Shown: positions 52,141-62,800 of the stretch, piece after piece
Position numbering within the stretch: the first letter of the stretch is position 1
How the letters are laid out: each line of letters begins with the position of its first letter
From: an uncultured Bacteroidales bacterium
GTDB lineage: Bacteria; Bacteroidota; Bacteroidia; Bacteroidales; UBA932
Assembly: GCA_900318355.1 (NCBI GenBank)
Contig: ONKE01000026.1
Span: 1-64,000, forward strand
Direction: 5' to 3'
DNA length: 64,000 nt
Made by a program: the position numbers and the translations under genes
Notes under the pieces: generated by a model
What the model saw: the letters and a program-made list of their open reading frames with translations, nothing else
What the model was told of the DNA's origin: nothing
Database searches by the model: none

Positions 52141-53394
52141 ATGCAACAATTCATTGACAAGTATGACTTCACCGGCAAACGCGCCATCGTGCGAGTCGAT
52201 TTCAACGTTCCGCTGAACGAAAACTTCGAAATTACCGACGACACCCGCATCCGCAGGGCCATGCCTACCCTGAAGAAGGTGCTCGCAAGCGGAGGTTCCG
52301 TAATCATCATGTCCCATCTGGGCCGTCCCAAGAAGGTGGACCCTAAATTCTCCCTCAGCCACATCGTGGACCATGTGAGCGAGTGCCTCGGCGTTCCCGT
52401 GAAGTTCGCCCCGGACTGCATGAAAGCCCAGGAACTTGCAGCCGCACTGAAGCCAGGAGAAGCCCTCCTGCTTGAAAACCTCCGCTACTATGCAGAGGAA
52501 GAAGGCAAGCCGCGCGGACTCGCCGAAGATGCTTCCGACGAAGAAAAGAAAGCCGCCAAGGCCGCCGTCAAGGCCAGTCAGAAGGAATTCGTAAAGACCC
52601 TGGCCTCCTACGCCGACTGCTACATCAACGACGCTTTCGGCACGGCCCACCGCGCCCACGCCTCAACCGCCCTCATCGCCGAATACTTCCCCAATGACAA
52701 GATGTTCGGCTACCTGATGGAAGGCGAAATCAAGGCCATCGACAACGTCCTCAAGAACGCCAAGCGCCCGCTGACCGCCATCATCGGCGGTTCCAAGGTT
52801 TCCTCCAAGCTCGCCGTCCTGAAAAACCTGGTCGGCAAGGTGGACAACCTCATCATCGGCGGCGGCATGGGCTACACCTTCATCAAGGCCCAGGGCGGCA
52901 AGATCGGTCTCTCCCTCCATGAGGACGAGCTCATTCCCGACGCTCTCGAGATTCTCGCCACGGCGAAGGAAAAGGGCGTCAACGTATCCCTCTCCGTCCA
53001 GACCGTCGCAGGCCAGAAGTTCGACAACGACACTCCCCAGCGCATTTTCGACACCCACGACATCGCCGACGGCTGGGAGGGCATGGATGCCGCTCCCGCT
53101 TCGCTGGAAAACTGGAAGAAGATCATCCTCAGCTCCAAGACCATTCTCTGGAACGGTCCCGTCGGCGTTTTCGAGCTGCCCAACTTCGCAAAGGGCACTC
53201 TCCAGATTGCCGAAGACCTCGCTGAGGCCACCAGGAACGGCGCCTACACCCTGGTAGGCGGCGGCGACTCTGTCGCAGCGGTAACCCAGATGGGTTATGC
53301 CGACAAGGTGAGCTACGTTTCCACCGGCGGCGGAGCGATGCTCGAGGCCATCGAGGGCAAAATCCTCCCCGGCATCGCAGCCATCCAGGACTAA
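52141..53394 (+). CDS. pgk: Phosphoglycerate kinase
   Basis: A 417-residue glycolytic enzyme converting 1,3-bisphosphoglycerate and ADP to 3-phosphoglycerate and [13 protein letters not shown] near residue 18 is the substrate loop signature; [28 protein letters not shown] and the C-terminal [14 protein letters not shown] with [13 protein letters not shown] form the nucleotide site. Monocistronic with its own terminator. Confidence 0.97.
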   Translation: MQQFIDKYDFTGKRAIVRVDFNVPLNENFEITDDTRIRRAMPTLKKVLASGGSVIIMSHLGRPKKVDPKFSLSHIVDHVSECLGVPVKFAPDCMKAQELAAALKPGEALLLENLRYYAEEEGKPRGLAEDASDEEKKAAKAAVKASQKEFVKTLASYADCYINDAFGTAHRAHASTALIAEYFPNDKMFGYLMEGEIKAIDNVLKNAKRPLTAIIGGSKVSSKLAVLKNLVGKVDNLIIGGGMGYTFIKAQGGKIGLSLHEDELIPDALEILATAKEKGVNVSLSVQTVAGQKFDNDTPQRIFDTHDIADGWEGMDAAPASLENWKKIILSSKTILWNGPVGVFELPNFAKGTLQIAEDLAEATRNGAYTLVGGGDSVAAVTQMGYADKVSYVSTGGGAMLEAIEGKILPGIAAIQD

Positions 53395-53432
53395 TAGTGG
53401 AGTACAACTGACTGCTGACAAAGCAGTTACGC

Positions 53433-53468
53433 AAAAGCGCCGTCCCGAAACCGGGACAGCGCTTTTCG
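53433..53468 (+). terminator. Terminator of pgk
   Basis: AAAAGCGC (53433-53440) pairs with GCGCTTTT (53459-53466), with an inner TCCCG/CGGGA stem. The T run is four followed by C. Confidence 0.8.
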
Positions 53469-53555
53469 TTAAATACATGATTCATAGCAACATATCCCCC
53501 ACGGGCGACTGTGTGCGTACACGGCGAAAATAAGCCATTTAATCGCCCAAAAATA

Positions 53556-53585
53556 TTGCTAATAAAACGATTCTTGTTATCTTTG
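53556..53585 (+). promoter_or_regulatory. Promoter of the pectin utilisation locus
   Basis: TTG (53556-53558), 19 bases, then TATCTTTG (53578-53585), a perfect -7 box, with a leader of about 55 nt to the GH28 ATG. The genes behind it are packed with little or no space, so this is probably the promoter of the whole locus. Confidence 0.65.
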
Positions 53586-53643
53586 CAATCTCCCGGCGGG
53601 TACTTTTTCTGCAAGATTCTGTGTCATCCCGGGGCCACCACAT

Positions 53644-55107
53644 ATGAAGATAACACGATTTTTCTGCCGGTACCCCCTGCTGATACTGGTGAGCTTTTTC
53701 TGCCTTGGCTGCTCCCGCTGCCCGGAAGATTCCGTCTACGAAGGATTGCCCTTCGAGATGTCTCCCGTCCGTCTTCCCGACATTCCGCAGCGCAGCGTCT
53801 CCCTCGTCGATTTCGGCGGAGTGGGCGACGGTGCCACCCTCAACACCGAAGCCTTCGCAAAGGCCATTGAAACGCTTTCCGACAAGGGCGGCGGTCGTCT
53901 CGTTGTCCCCGGCGGCGTCTGGCTGACCGGCCCGATATGCCTCCAAAGCAACATCGAACTCCACCTGGAAGAGCAGGCCGTCGTGACCTTCAGCTCCGAT
54001 CCGGACCTCTACCCCGTCATCAGCACCAACTTCGAGGGCCTCGACACAAGGCGCTGCATCTCTCCCATCAACGCCGAAGGCGCCCACGACATAGCCATAA
54101 CCGGCAAAGGCGTTTTCGACGGCAACGGGCAGGACTGGCGCGAGCTCAAGCGCTACAAGGTCCCCGAGAAATTCTGGGAAGCCAAGATAAAGACCGGCAC
54201 TGTGCACGACAACGTCTGGTACCCCGACGAAGGCTACTACAAGGCCCGCCTGACCTGCCCCAACTTCAATGTCCCCGACCCTTCGCTGGACGAGCAGGAA
54301 ATCAAGCGTTTCCTCCGCCCCGTCATGGTGTCGCTGCGCAACTGTGAAGACGTTCTCCTGGAAGGCTGCACCTTCCAAAACTCCCCCGCGTGGAACATCC
54401 ACCCCCTATGGTGCCGCAACGTCACCATCGACGGGATAACCGTCCGCAATCCGGCCTTCTCGACCAACGGCGACGGCATCGACATCGACGCCTGCGAAAA
54501 CGTAATCCTGAGACGTTCCTCCTTCGACGTGGGCGACGACGCCATCTGCATCAAGTCCGGCAAGGACGCCGACGGACGCCGCCACGCACGCAAGTGCCGC
54601 AACCTCATCATCGACGACTGTACGGTCTACCACGGCCACGGCGGTTTCGTCGTAGGCAGCGAAATGAGCGGAGGCGTGGAAAACATCCTCGTCAGCCGAT
54701 GCCGCTTCATGGGCACCGACGTGGGACTGCGCTTCAAGAGCACCCGCGGCCGCGGCGGAGTCGTCAGCAACATCTGGATAGACGACATCGTGATGACCGA
54801 CATTCCGGGCGACGCCGTCATATTCAACCTCTACTATGCCGGCAAATCGGCCCTGGAAGCATCTGAAGGCTCGTCCGAGGCCGAGATCAAGGCCGACGAA
54901 ACCACTCCCGAATTCCGCGACATCTCCATAAGGAACGTAACGGTGTCGGGAGCGGGGCGCGCCGTCTTCCTCAACGGTCTCCCCGAGATGCCCCTGCGCA
55001 ACATCTCGTTCGAAGACTGCCGCTTCACCGCCGGCAAAGGCGTGGAATCCCATTACGGCGAAAACATCAGCTTCAACAACGTAAGCGTCAACGGTAAAGC
55101 CATATGA
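53644..55107 (+). CDS. GH28 polygalacturonase-type lipoprotein
   Basis: A 487-residue glycoside hydrolase family 28 enzyme on a lipid anchor (lipobox CLGC, Cys23). GH28 motifs are intact: STNGDGIDIDACENV (first catalytic Asp), VGDDAICIKSG (the Asp pair), YHGHGGFVVGSEMSGG (His) and GLRFKSTRGRGG (R.K of the substrate site). It hydrolyses galacturonan or rhamnogalacturonan backbones; exo- or endo-action is not clear. First gene of the pectin locus; overlaps the next by 4 bases. Confidence 0.92.
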   Translation: MKITRFFCRYPLLILVSFFCLGCSRCPEDSVYEGLPFEMSPVRLPDIPQRSVSLVDFGGVGDGATLNTEAFAKAIETLSDKGGGRLVVPGGVWLTGPICLQSNIELHLEEQAVVTFSSDPDLYPVISTNFEGLDTRRCISPINAEGAHDIAITGKGVFDGNGQDWRELKRYKVPEKFWEAKIKTGTVHDNVWYPDEGYYKARLTCPNFNVPDPSLDEQEIKRFLRPVMVSLRNCEDVLLEGCTFQNSPAWNIHPLWCRNVTIDGITVRNPAFSTNGDGIDIDACENVILRRSSFDVGDDAICIKSGKDADGRRHARKCRNLIIDDCTVYHGHGGFVVGSEMSGGVENILVSRCRFMGTDVGLRFKSTRGRGGVVSNIWIDDIVMTDIPGDAVIFNLYYAGKSALEASEGSSEAEIKADETTPEFRDISIRNVTVSGAGRAVFLNGLPEMPLRNISFEDCRFTAGKGVESHYGENISFNNVSVNGKAI

Positions 55108-56777
55108 AACGTCTCTTTTTCCTGGTCGCGGCATGGCTCCTTGCCAGTTCTTTCACCATCCATCTGATGGGCGACAGCACCATGGCCGAGAAAGACCTGT
55201 CCGACGGAAAGCCCGAGCGCGGCTGGGGCATGATGTTCCCCAATTTCGTGGACGACGGCGTGAAAGTCGTCAACTACGCCCAGAACGGACGCAGCACCAA
55301 GAGTTTCATCGACCTCGGCCTCTGGGACAAGGTCCATGGCAATCTGCATGAAGGCGACTGGGTGTTCATCCAGTTCGGCCACAACGACTCCAAGGAAGAC
55401 GACCCGGCCCGCTACGCCGCCCCGTGGGGCGCCTACCAGGACAACCTGAGGCGTTTTGTCCGCGAAGCCCGTGAAAAGGGCGCCACTCCCGTCCTGCTGA
55501 CGCCCGTCGCCCGCCGCTGGTTCAAGGACGGCCGTCTCGACCGCAACTGCCATGGCGACTACCCCGCAGCCATGACCCAGGTCGCCCGCGAGGAAGGCGT
55601 AATCCTTCTCGACATCACCACGCCCACCCTCGACTGGATCGAAGGACTTGGCGACGAGGCTTCCCGTCCCTATTTCATGCACCTGCAGCCGGGCCGGTAC
55701 GCCTGCGCCCCGCAGGGCAAGACCGACAACACCCACACCGTCGCGGCAGGCGCCCGCAAGGTTGCCGAGATAGTCTGCAGCCGCATCAGGGAACAGATTC
55801 CAGAAATTGCCTCCCACCTTACCAGCTGGGACATCGTCGTCTCACCCGACGGCCACGGCGACTACATGACCGTACAGGAGGCGATCGACGCCGTCCCCGA
55901 CTACAGCCATTCGGAAATCACCTCCATTCTCGTCCGCAAGGGCGTCTATCGCGAGCAGGTCACCATCCCCCACAACAAATTCCGCATCCGCATCAAGGGC
56001 GAGCAGGCCGACAGCACCGTCATCACCTTCGGAAAATATGCCCGCCAGACATGGCCCGGGCGCGATTTCGAGGTCGGCACCTCCGGCAGCGCAACCATCT
56101 ACATCCACGCCAGCTACATAACCTTCGAAGACCTCACCTTCGAAAACAGCGCGGGCGAAGGAAAAGACATCTCCCAGGCGGTGGCGGTCTTCACCGACGG
56201 CGACTTCCTTTTCTTCAAGGGCTGCCGCTTTCTCGGCAACCAGGACACCCTCTACACCTACGGCCGCTACGGCAAGGACGGAGGCATCAAGCGCAACTAT
56301 TTCCTCGACTGCTACATCGAAGGCACGACCGACTTCATCTTCGGCCCTTCGGTCGCATGGTTCGAGGGTTGCACCATTTTCAGCAAGAAAAACAGCTACG
56401 TCACCGCTGCCTCGACCCTTAAGGGCCAGCCCTACGGCTACGTCTTCCACCGCTGCCGCCTGACGGCCGCACCGGGAGTGGAAAAATGCTATCTGGGACG
56501 CCCCTGGGGCGCATACGCCAAGACCGTGTTCCTCGATTGCGAACTCGGAGCCCACATCCTCCCGGAAGGCTGGCACGACTGGGAAAAGCCCGGCAAGCCC
56601 GACACCAAAAAGAACTCCTTCTATGCCGAATACGGCTCCACGGGCCCCGGTGCCCGCGGTCCGCGCGTGAAATGGGCCAAGCGCCTCTCCGCAAGGCAGG
56701 CCGCTGCCTACACTTTCGAAAAAGTCATGTATCAGGAACAGGACGGAAAAGTCTGGGATCCTTTCAATAACAGATAG
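55104..56777 (+). CDS. CE12-CE8 fusion: pectin acetylesterase + pectin methylesterase
   Basis: A 557-residue two-domain esterase with a short signal peptide. Residues ~18-230 form an SGNH (CE12) domain with GDSTMA (Ser), GRSTK, FGHNDSK (Asn) and DNTH (Asp/His), typical of rhamnogalacturonan acetylesterases. From ~240 follows a CE8 pectin methylesterase beta-helix: DGHGDYMTVQEAIDAVP, FLGNQDTLYTYGR, EGTTDFIFGPSVAWFEGC (catalytic Asp) and YLGRPWGAYAKTVF. Both sites look complete. It would strip acetyl and methyl groups so that GH28 and PL1 can act. Confidence 0.93.
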   Translation: MKRLFFLVAAWLLASSFTIHLMGDSTMAEKDLSDGKPERGWGMMFPNFVDDGVKVVNYAQNGRSTKSFIDLGLWDKVHGNLHEGDWVFIQFGHNDSKEDDPARYAAPWGAYQDNLRRFVREAREKGATPVLLTPVARRWFKDGRLDRNCHGDYPAAMTQVAREEGVILLDITTPTLDWIEGLGDEASRPYFMHLQPGRYACAPQGKTDNTHTVAAGARKVAEIVCSRIREQIPEIASHLTSWDIVVSPDGHGDYMTVQEAIDAVPDYSHSEITSILVRKGVYREQVTIPHNKFRIRIKGEQADSTVITFGKYARQTWPGRDFEVGTSGSATIYIHASYITFEDLTFENSAGEGKDISQAVAVFTDGDFLFFKGCRFLGNQDTLYTYGRYGKDGGIKRNYFLDCYIEGTTDFIFGPSVAWFEGCTIFSKKNSYVTAASTLKGQPYGYVFHRCRLTAAPGVEKCYLGRPWGAYAKTVFLDCELGAHILPEGWHDWEKPGKPDTKKNSFYAEYGSTGPGARGPRVKWAKRLSARQAAAYTFEKVMYQEQDGKVWDPFNNR

Positions 56778-57953
56778 ATGAAAAAGCTGCTCCTCATCGT
56801 TTCCGCCATCCTGCTCCTTGCCGCGTGCAAGGAGCGCAAGCCTCTTTCCCTTGAGACCGTGCGGAGCGAGATGTGGCGCTGCCCTGATGCGTCGCAGCTG
56901 GACGGACAGGACGGACGCCTCAAATGGAACTACACCACCGGGCTGGAACTCAAGGCTTTCCTCGACGTATGGCACCGCTATGCCGACAGCAACATTCTCT
57001 CCTACGTCGACTCGTGGTACGACCGCATGATAGGCCAGGATGGCAGCATCCTGACCTATAAGCGCAGCAACTACTCGACCGACCACATCTGCCCCGGTAC
57101 GACCCTCTTCGAACTCTGGCAGGCAACGGGCAAGGATAAATACCGCATGGCCATCGACACCCTCCGCGCCCAGCTGGACACCCACCCCCGCACTCAAAGC
57201 GGAAACTTCTGGCACAAAGCCGTCTACCCTCACCAGGTCTGGCTCGACGGGCTCTTCATGGCCCAGCCTTTTTACGCCCGCTACACCGCCGAATTCGAAG
57301 CTCCGGAGCGCAAAGACAGCTGTTTCGCCGACATCGCGTCGCAGTTTGTCCAGGCCGCCCGCGTGACATTCGACCCGCAGACCAAACTCTACCGCCACGC
57401 CTGGGACGAAAGCCGTTCCATGTTCTGGGCCGACCCTTCAAGCGGCCAGTCCGCCCATGCCTGGGGACGCGCTCTCGGATGGTATTGCATGGCCCTTGTC
57501 GACGTCCTCCCCATGCTTCCGCCGCCCACTCCCAGCCGCGAAGAGATGATCGGCATCCTGCGCGGCATCTACGACCAGCTTCCCCGCTATGCCGACCCGG
57601 CCACGGGCATGTGGTACCAGGTTCTCGACTGTCCCGGAAAGGAAGGTAACTACGTGGAGGCGACCTGCAGCGCAATGTTCGTATATACCTGGCTCAAGGG
57701 CTGCCGCCTCGGCTACCTCGACAATGTCGAAGGCGCCAAGGAGGCCTTCGGGAAGCTCGTCAAGACCTTCGTCACCGACGAAGGCGGTGTGGTCAACCTT
57801 GAGCGCTGCTGCGAAGTAGCGGGGCTCGGCGGCAAAAACAACCGCAAGGGCGACTACGCCTACTACATCGGGGAGCGCATCCGCGCAAACGACCCCAAAG
57901 GAATCGGCCCCCTCATCTGGGCCGCTCTGGAAATGGATATGCTGACGCAATGA
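56778..57953 (+). CDS. GH105 unsaturated rhamnogalacturonyl hydrolase, lipoprotein
   Basis: A 391-residue GH105 enzyme (YteR/YesR type) that removes the unsaturated galacturonyl residue left by lyases. Lipobox LLAAC (Cys17). Conserved are YPHQVWLDGLFMAQPFYARY with the catalytic Asp, FWADPSSGQSAHAWGRALGWYCMALVDVL and GMWYQVLD. It begins directly at the previous stop and overlaps the PL1 gene by 4 bases. A GH88 assignment is unlikely given these motifs. Confidence 0.92.
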   Translation: MKKLLLIVSAILLLAACKERKPLSLETVRSEMWRCPDASQLDGQDGRLKWNYTTGLELKAFLDVWHRYADSNILSYVDSWYDRMIGQDGSILTYKRSNYSTDHICPGTTLFELWQATGKDKYRMAIDTLRAQLDTHPRTQSGNFWHKAVYPHQVWLDGLFMAQPFYARYTAEFEAPERKDSCFADIASQFVQAARVTFDPQTKLYRHAWDESRSMFWADPSSGQSAHAWGRALGWYCMALVDVLPMLPPPTPSREEMIGILRGIYDQLPRYADPATGMWYQVLDCPGKEGNYVEATCSAMFVYTWLKGCRLGYLDNVEGAKEAFGKLVKTFVTDEGGVVNLERCCEVAGLGGKNNRKGDYAYYIGERIRANDPKGIGPLIWAALEMDMLTQ

Positions 57954-59860
57954 AAAGACTACTACTGCTGATCACTACGCTCGCCGCACTGGCCTCATGC
58001 ACTCCCTCCGCCACATCCGGCGGCTCCGGCAGCCTTGCCGCGCCGACCGATATAACCCTCCGAACCGCCACCACCTACTCCCTCATTCTCGAGTGGAAGC
58101 CGGTCAACGGCGCAACAGGCTACGAATGGAAGCTCCTCTCGGGCGAAAAGACGGTCAAGACCGGCGCTCCGAAGGGCACCAACGCCATAATCAGCGAGCT
58201 CTCGGCCGGGACATCCTACGATTTCCAGGTCCGCGCAACCGCAGGGGAAACGGTCTCGGACTGGTCTGCGGCCCAGACTTTCCAGACCATTTCTTCGGGC
58301 GGCAACGAGCCTGATCCGGATCCCGACCCGGACCCCGATCCCCACACCGGCGGAGAAGATGACGAGAAGATTTCCGAAGAACTGTACGCCTCCTTCCTTA
58401 TTCCCGCGGCGGAAGAGGAAGACGGGCTGGCCCGCGCATTCCCCGGCGCCGAGGGCGGCGGCATGTACGCCACAGGCGGCCGCGGCGGCAAGGTCATCCA
58501 CGTCACCAACTTGAAAGACAGCGGAGCCGGCAGCCTTCGGGCGGCCCTGAACGAGAGCGGAAAGCGAACCATCGTCTTCGACGTGGCGGGCATCATCGAA
58601 CTGAATTCCACCCTGACGATTTCCAAGACCAGAGGCGACGTCACCATCGCCGGCCAGACCGCCCCGGGCGACGGCATCTGCCTGAAGAACTACCCCCTGG
58701 AAATTGCCGCCAGCAACGTCGTGGTCCGCTTCATCCGCTGCCGGATGGGCGACGAAAAGGCTACCGACAATGACGCGATTACAATCATGAGCCACGAAGA
58801 CGACGCCTATTCGGGCATCATTATCGACCACTGCTCCGTGAGCTGGTCGACCGATGAATGCGCCTCCTTCTACGGGATGAAGGACTTCACTTTCCAGTGG
58901 AACATCGTCTCCGAAAGCCTGCGCGCTTCTATCCACGAGAAAGGGGTTCACGGTTACGGAGGTATCTGGGGCGGCAACAACGCCAGCTATCATCACAACC
59001 TGCTGGCCCACCATGAGAGCCGCAACCCCCGCATCGACCACGACTGGGTTTCCACGCAGAAGGGTCCGGTAACCATTGTCAACAATGTCGTTTACAACTG
59101 GACCAACCTCACCTGCTACGGCGGAGAAAGCGCCAACAACACAAACACTTACAGGAAGTACAACTTCTTTAACAACTACTACAAGCCGGGTCCCGCCACC
59201 CCCGAGGAAAAGGTACGTTTCCTCGCGCCGACCACCTCATGCGATTTCTGCACCAGACTCGGGACCGGTCCCATAGTTCCCGGCCACTTCTACATGACAG
59301 GCAACCTGATGGATGGCAAAAGCGCAATGAGCGCCGACAACTGGACCGGCAGCACGGGAGACGCCACCCTGCAAGCCAAGATCAAGGAGAGCCGGCCCTT
59401 TGCAAGCGATCCGTTTACCCTGCATACTGCCGAGCAGGCCTTCAGCTCAGTCCTGCAGTACGCCGGATCGAGCCTTTCACGCGACCCGGTCGACGAGCGC
59501 ATCGCCGATGAGACCCGTAATGGCAGCTACCATTACGAAGGCAGCAACCAGAACCCCAAGGACTCGAAAGGGAAGGCAGTCGCAAAGTCGGTCAAAGGCA
59601 TCATCGACACACCTTCCGACGTGGGCGGATGGCCCGAGCTCAGCGACAAGGGTGAGACAATTACCGACACCGACCTCGACGGCATGCCCGATGCATTCGA
59701 GGAGGCCTTCGGACTTGACAAGACCAAGGACGACAGCGCGGCTTTCAACCTCGACATCCACGGCCGCTACACCAACCTCGAAATGTACCTCCACTACCGT
59801 GTCCGCAACATCGTTGCAGGGCAGAACAAGAACGGAACATATACTGATCTACATTATTAA
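57950..59860 (+). CDS. PL1 pectate lyase with FN3 domain, lipoprotein
   Basis: A 636-residue lipoprotein (LASC, Cys17). Residues ~30-115 are a fibronectin-III domain (TDITLRTATTYSLILEWKPVNGATGYEWKLLSG), then a DPDPDPDPDP linker, then the PL1 right-handed beta-helix from ~160: AFPGAEGGGMYATGGRGGKVIHVTNL, TIAGQTAPGDGICL, IIDHCSVSWSTDECASFYG, HHNLLAHHESRNPRI (catalytic Arg). A C-terminal TDTDLDGMPDAFEEAFGLD calcium motif follows. It cleaves homogalacturonan by beta-elimination; GH105 upstream would process the products. Confidence 0.92.
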   Translation: MKRLLLLITTLAALASCTPSATSGGSGSLAAPTDITLRTATTYSLILEWKPVNGATGYEWKLLSGEKTVKTGAPKGTNAIISELSAGTSYDFQVRATAGETVSDWSAAQTFQTISSGGNEPDPDPDPDPDPHTGGEDDEKISEELYASFLIPAAEEEDGLARAFPGAEGGGMYATGGRGGKVIHVTNLKDSGAGSLRAALNESGKRTIVFDVAGIIELNSTLTISKTRGDVTIAGQTAPGDGICLKNYPLEIAASNVVVRFIRCRMGDEKATDNDAITIMSHEDDAYSGIIIDHCSVSWSTDECASFYGMKDFTFQWNIVSESLRASIHEKGVHGYGGIWGGNNASYHHNLLAHHESRNPRIDHDWVSTQKGPVTIVNNVVYNWTNLTCYGGESANNTNTYRKYNFFNNYYKPGPATPEEKVRFLAPTTSCDFCTRLGTGPIVPGHFYMTGNLMDGKSAMSADNWTGSTGDATLQAKIKESRPFASDPFTLHTAEQAFSSVLQYAGSSLSRDPVDERIADETRNGSYHYEGSNQNPKDSKGKAVAKSVKGIIDTPSDVGGWPELSDKGETITDTDLDGMPDAFEEAFGLDKTKDDSAAFNLDIHGRYTNLEMYLHYRVRNIVAGQNKNGTYTDLHY

Positions 59861-59877
59861 TAACCAAAAGAATTCCT

Positions 59878-62800
59878 ATGCGTAAATTCCTTACAACCCT
59901 TGCCGCCATCCTGGCAGGACTTGCGGGCGCCCTGACGCTCCAGGCCCAGACCCAGGTAGTCACCGGCACCGTGAGGGACGCCGCCGGGGAGCCCATAATC
60001 GGCGCTTTCGTCATGATTCAGGGCACCACCACGGGCGCATCGACGGACATCGATGGCAAATACGTCATCACAGTCCCCGATGCCAAGACGGCAGTCCTCG
60101 AGTTCTCGTTGATCGGAATGGCAACCGTGACCGAAGCCGTTAACGGCCGCACGGTCGTGGACGCCGTCCTCAAAGAGGATACAACATTTCTCGACGAAGT
60201 CGTCGTCGTGGGTTATGCCACCGTATCGCGCCGCGACGTCGTGGGCTCAATCTCCTCAGTCAACTCCGAGGCGCTGACCCAGATGCCGGTAGCAAGCGTG
60301 ACCGAAGCGATGTCGGGCCGCATGGCCGGTGTCCAGGTCACAACGACCGAAGGCAACCCTGACGCCGATATCAAGATCCGCGTCCGCGGCGCCAGCTCCA
60401 TCACCCAGGACAGCAGCCCTCTCTACATCGTGGACGGCTTCCCCATGGAGAGCATCTCCGATATCCCGGCCTCCGACATCCAGTCGATCGATGTCCTCAA
60501 GGACGCGTTCTCCACTGCAATCTACGGTAGCCGCGGCGCCAACGGTGTCGTCATCGTAACTACCAAGAGCGGCAAGGAAGGCCGGATTACGGTCTCTTTC
60601 AACGCATTCGGCGGTTTCAAGAACATGGCCAACAAGGCAGCCTTCCCCGTCCAGAGCCCCTACGATTTCGTCCGCACTCAGTACGAATACGCCCTTCTCA
60701 ATAACAAGGTCTCCAGCTTCTACGAGAGCCGCTACGGGACCTTCGAGGACATGGAGCTCTATGAGAAACTTCCCGGCAACGACTGGGTCGACCAGGTGTT
60801 CGGCCGTACCGGCCAGACCTTCTCGGCCAATGTCAACATCTCCGGAGGTACCGACAAGTTCAAATGGACTGCCGGCTACGCCCACTTCGACGAAAAAGCC
60901 ATCATGGTCGGTTCGGATTACAGTCGTAACAACCTGAACTTCAAGGCACAGTACACCCCGTCCAAGAAGATTTCCTTCGACGTGAACCTGCGCTATTCCA
61001 ACGTCAAGGTGAGCGGTGCCGGTGCCAATGCCATCAACGACAAAGGTTCCTCGAGCACGTCCCGTCTGCGCAACTCCATCGTTTACTCCCCTATTCCGGT
61101 AGGCGGAACCAGCGCCGACACCGATTTCGTGGAAGACTACAACTCCTCGATTAATCCCCTGGTGGCCATTGCCGACAACGACTCCCGCCAGGACCGCAAG
61201 CAATGGACCCTCAACGGCGCCTTCCAGTGGACAATCATCAACAACCTCAACCTCCGCATCGAGGGCGGTCTGGACGAGTATCGCCGTACCGACGACAAGT
61301 TCATGGGCATTTCCTCCTACTGGGTGCGGGAAAGGGCCGCCGCCGGCTTCCGCAATCAGCCCGCCACGGAATACATCGACTATTCCCGGCGCAAGATCCG
61401 CAACACCAACACTCTGTCCTACAACTTCAAGGACATTCTTCCGAAGGATCACAAGGTGGACGTGCTCGTGGGTACGGAGTTCATTCTCTCGAAGACAGAC
61501 ACCTTCGACGCCGTCATGGAAGGTCTGCCGACCTTCTTCGACTCCGAGATGGCCTGGAAACTGATGTCCTCCGGCGAAATGCCCAAGAGCATCAGCCACA
61601 GCTTCTCCAACGACGACAAGATCCTCTCCTTCTTCGGCCGCGTCAACTACACATTCAAGGAGCGCTACCAGCTTTCCGCGACGATGCGCGCCGACGGCAG
61701 CTCGAAGTTCACCCGCGGCAACCGCTGGGGCTACTTCCCGTCCGCAGCCGCTTCCTGGCGTATCTCCAGCGAGCCCTGGATGCAGCCCGCAGCCCACTGG
61801 CTGGACAACCTCAAGCTCCGCTACTCCTTCGGTACCGCCGGCAACAACAACATTCCGTCCGGCAAGACCGAGCAGCTCTATTCGGCCCATGCGACCTCCG
61901 ACATCAGCCAGAGCACGGTCTACTGGAGCGCAGGCAGCGACATGGCCAATGACAAGCTCAAATGGGAAACGACCTACTCGCACGACCTCGGTATCGACTG
62001 GAGCTTCTTCAAGAGCCGCCTCTACGGTACCATCGACATCTACCAGGCCAACACGAAAGACCTGCTGATCCGCTTCCCTGTCAACGGTTCCGGCTACAAC
62101 TACCAGTACCGCAACCTCGGTGAGGTCCGCAACCGCGGTATCGAACTTTCCATCGGCGGCGCCGTCCTCCAGAAAAAAGACTATGGCCTGAACATCGACG
62201 CCAACATCGCATTCAACGAAAACCGCGTGCTTTCCCTGGGCGGAACTCCTGAAATCCAGGCTTATACAGGCATGTTCTCCGACGCCGGCATCACCTACGA
62301 CTACATGGTCAAGGTGGACCGTCCGCTCGGCGACGTCTACGGTTTCATCAACGACGGCGTCTACACAATTGACGACTTCGATGTCTCCGGAGGCGCATTC
62401 ACTCTCAAGGAAGGCATCCCTGACAACTCCACCCTCACCGGCTATCCCGTCCGCCCCGGCGCTCCCAAATATAAGGACATCGTCGAGGACGGCACCCTGG
62501 ACAACAAAGACATCAGCCTCCTCGGCAATGTCCAGCCTCTCTTCACGGGCGGTTTCTCCCTGTCGGGATATGCATGGGGTTTCGACCTGTCGGCCAACTT
62601 CACCTTCTCCTACGGCAACAAGGTCTACAACGCCAACAAGGTCGACTTCAGCACCATGCGCGACAAGAGCGGCCAGAACGTCGTAGACTCCATGAGTCCC
62701 GACAACCGCTGGACCAGCGTCAACTGGACCACCGGCCAGCTCATCACCGATGCCCAGGCTCTTGCCTCGGTCAACGCCGGCAAGACCATGTGGGGACCCT

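Noticed and set aside
58317-58351. GA/CC-rich short repeat that might look like a tandem repeat locus.
   Set aside because: It is the in-frame DP-repeat linker of the PL1 protein.
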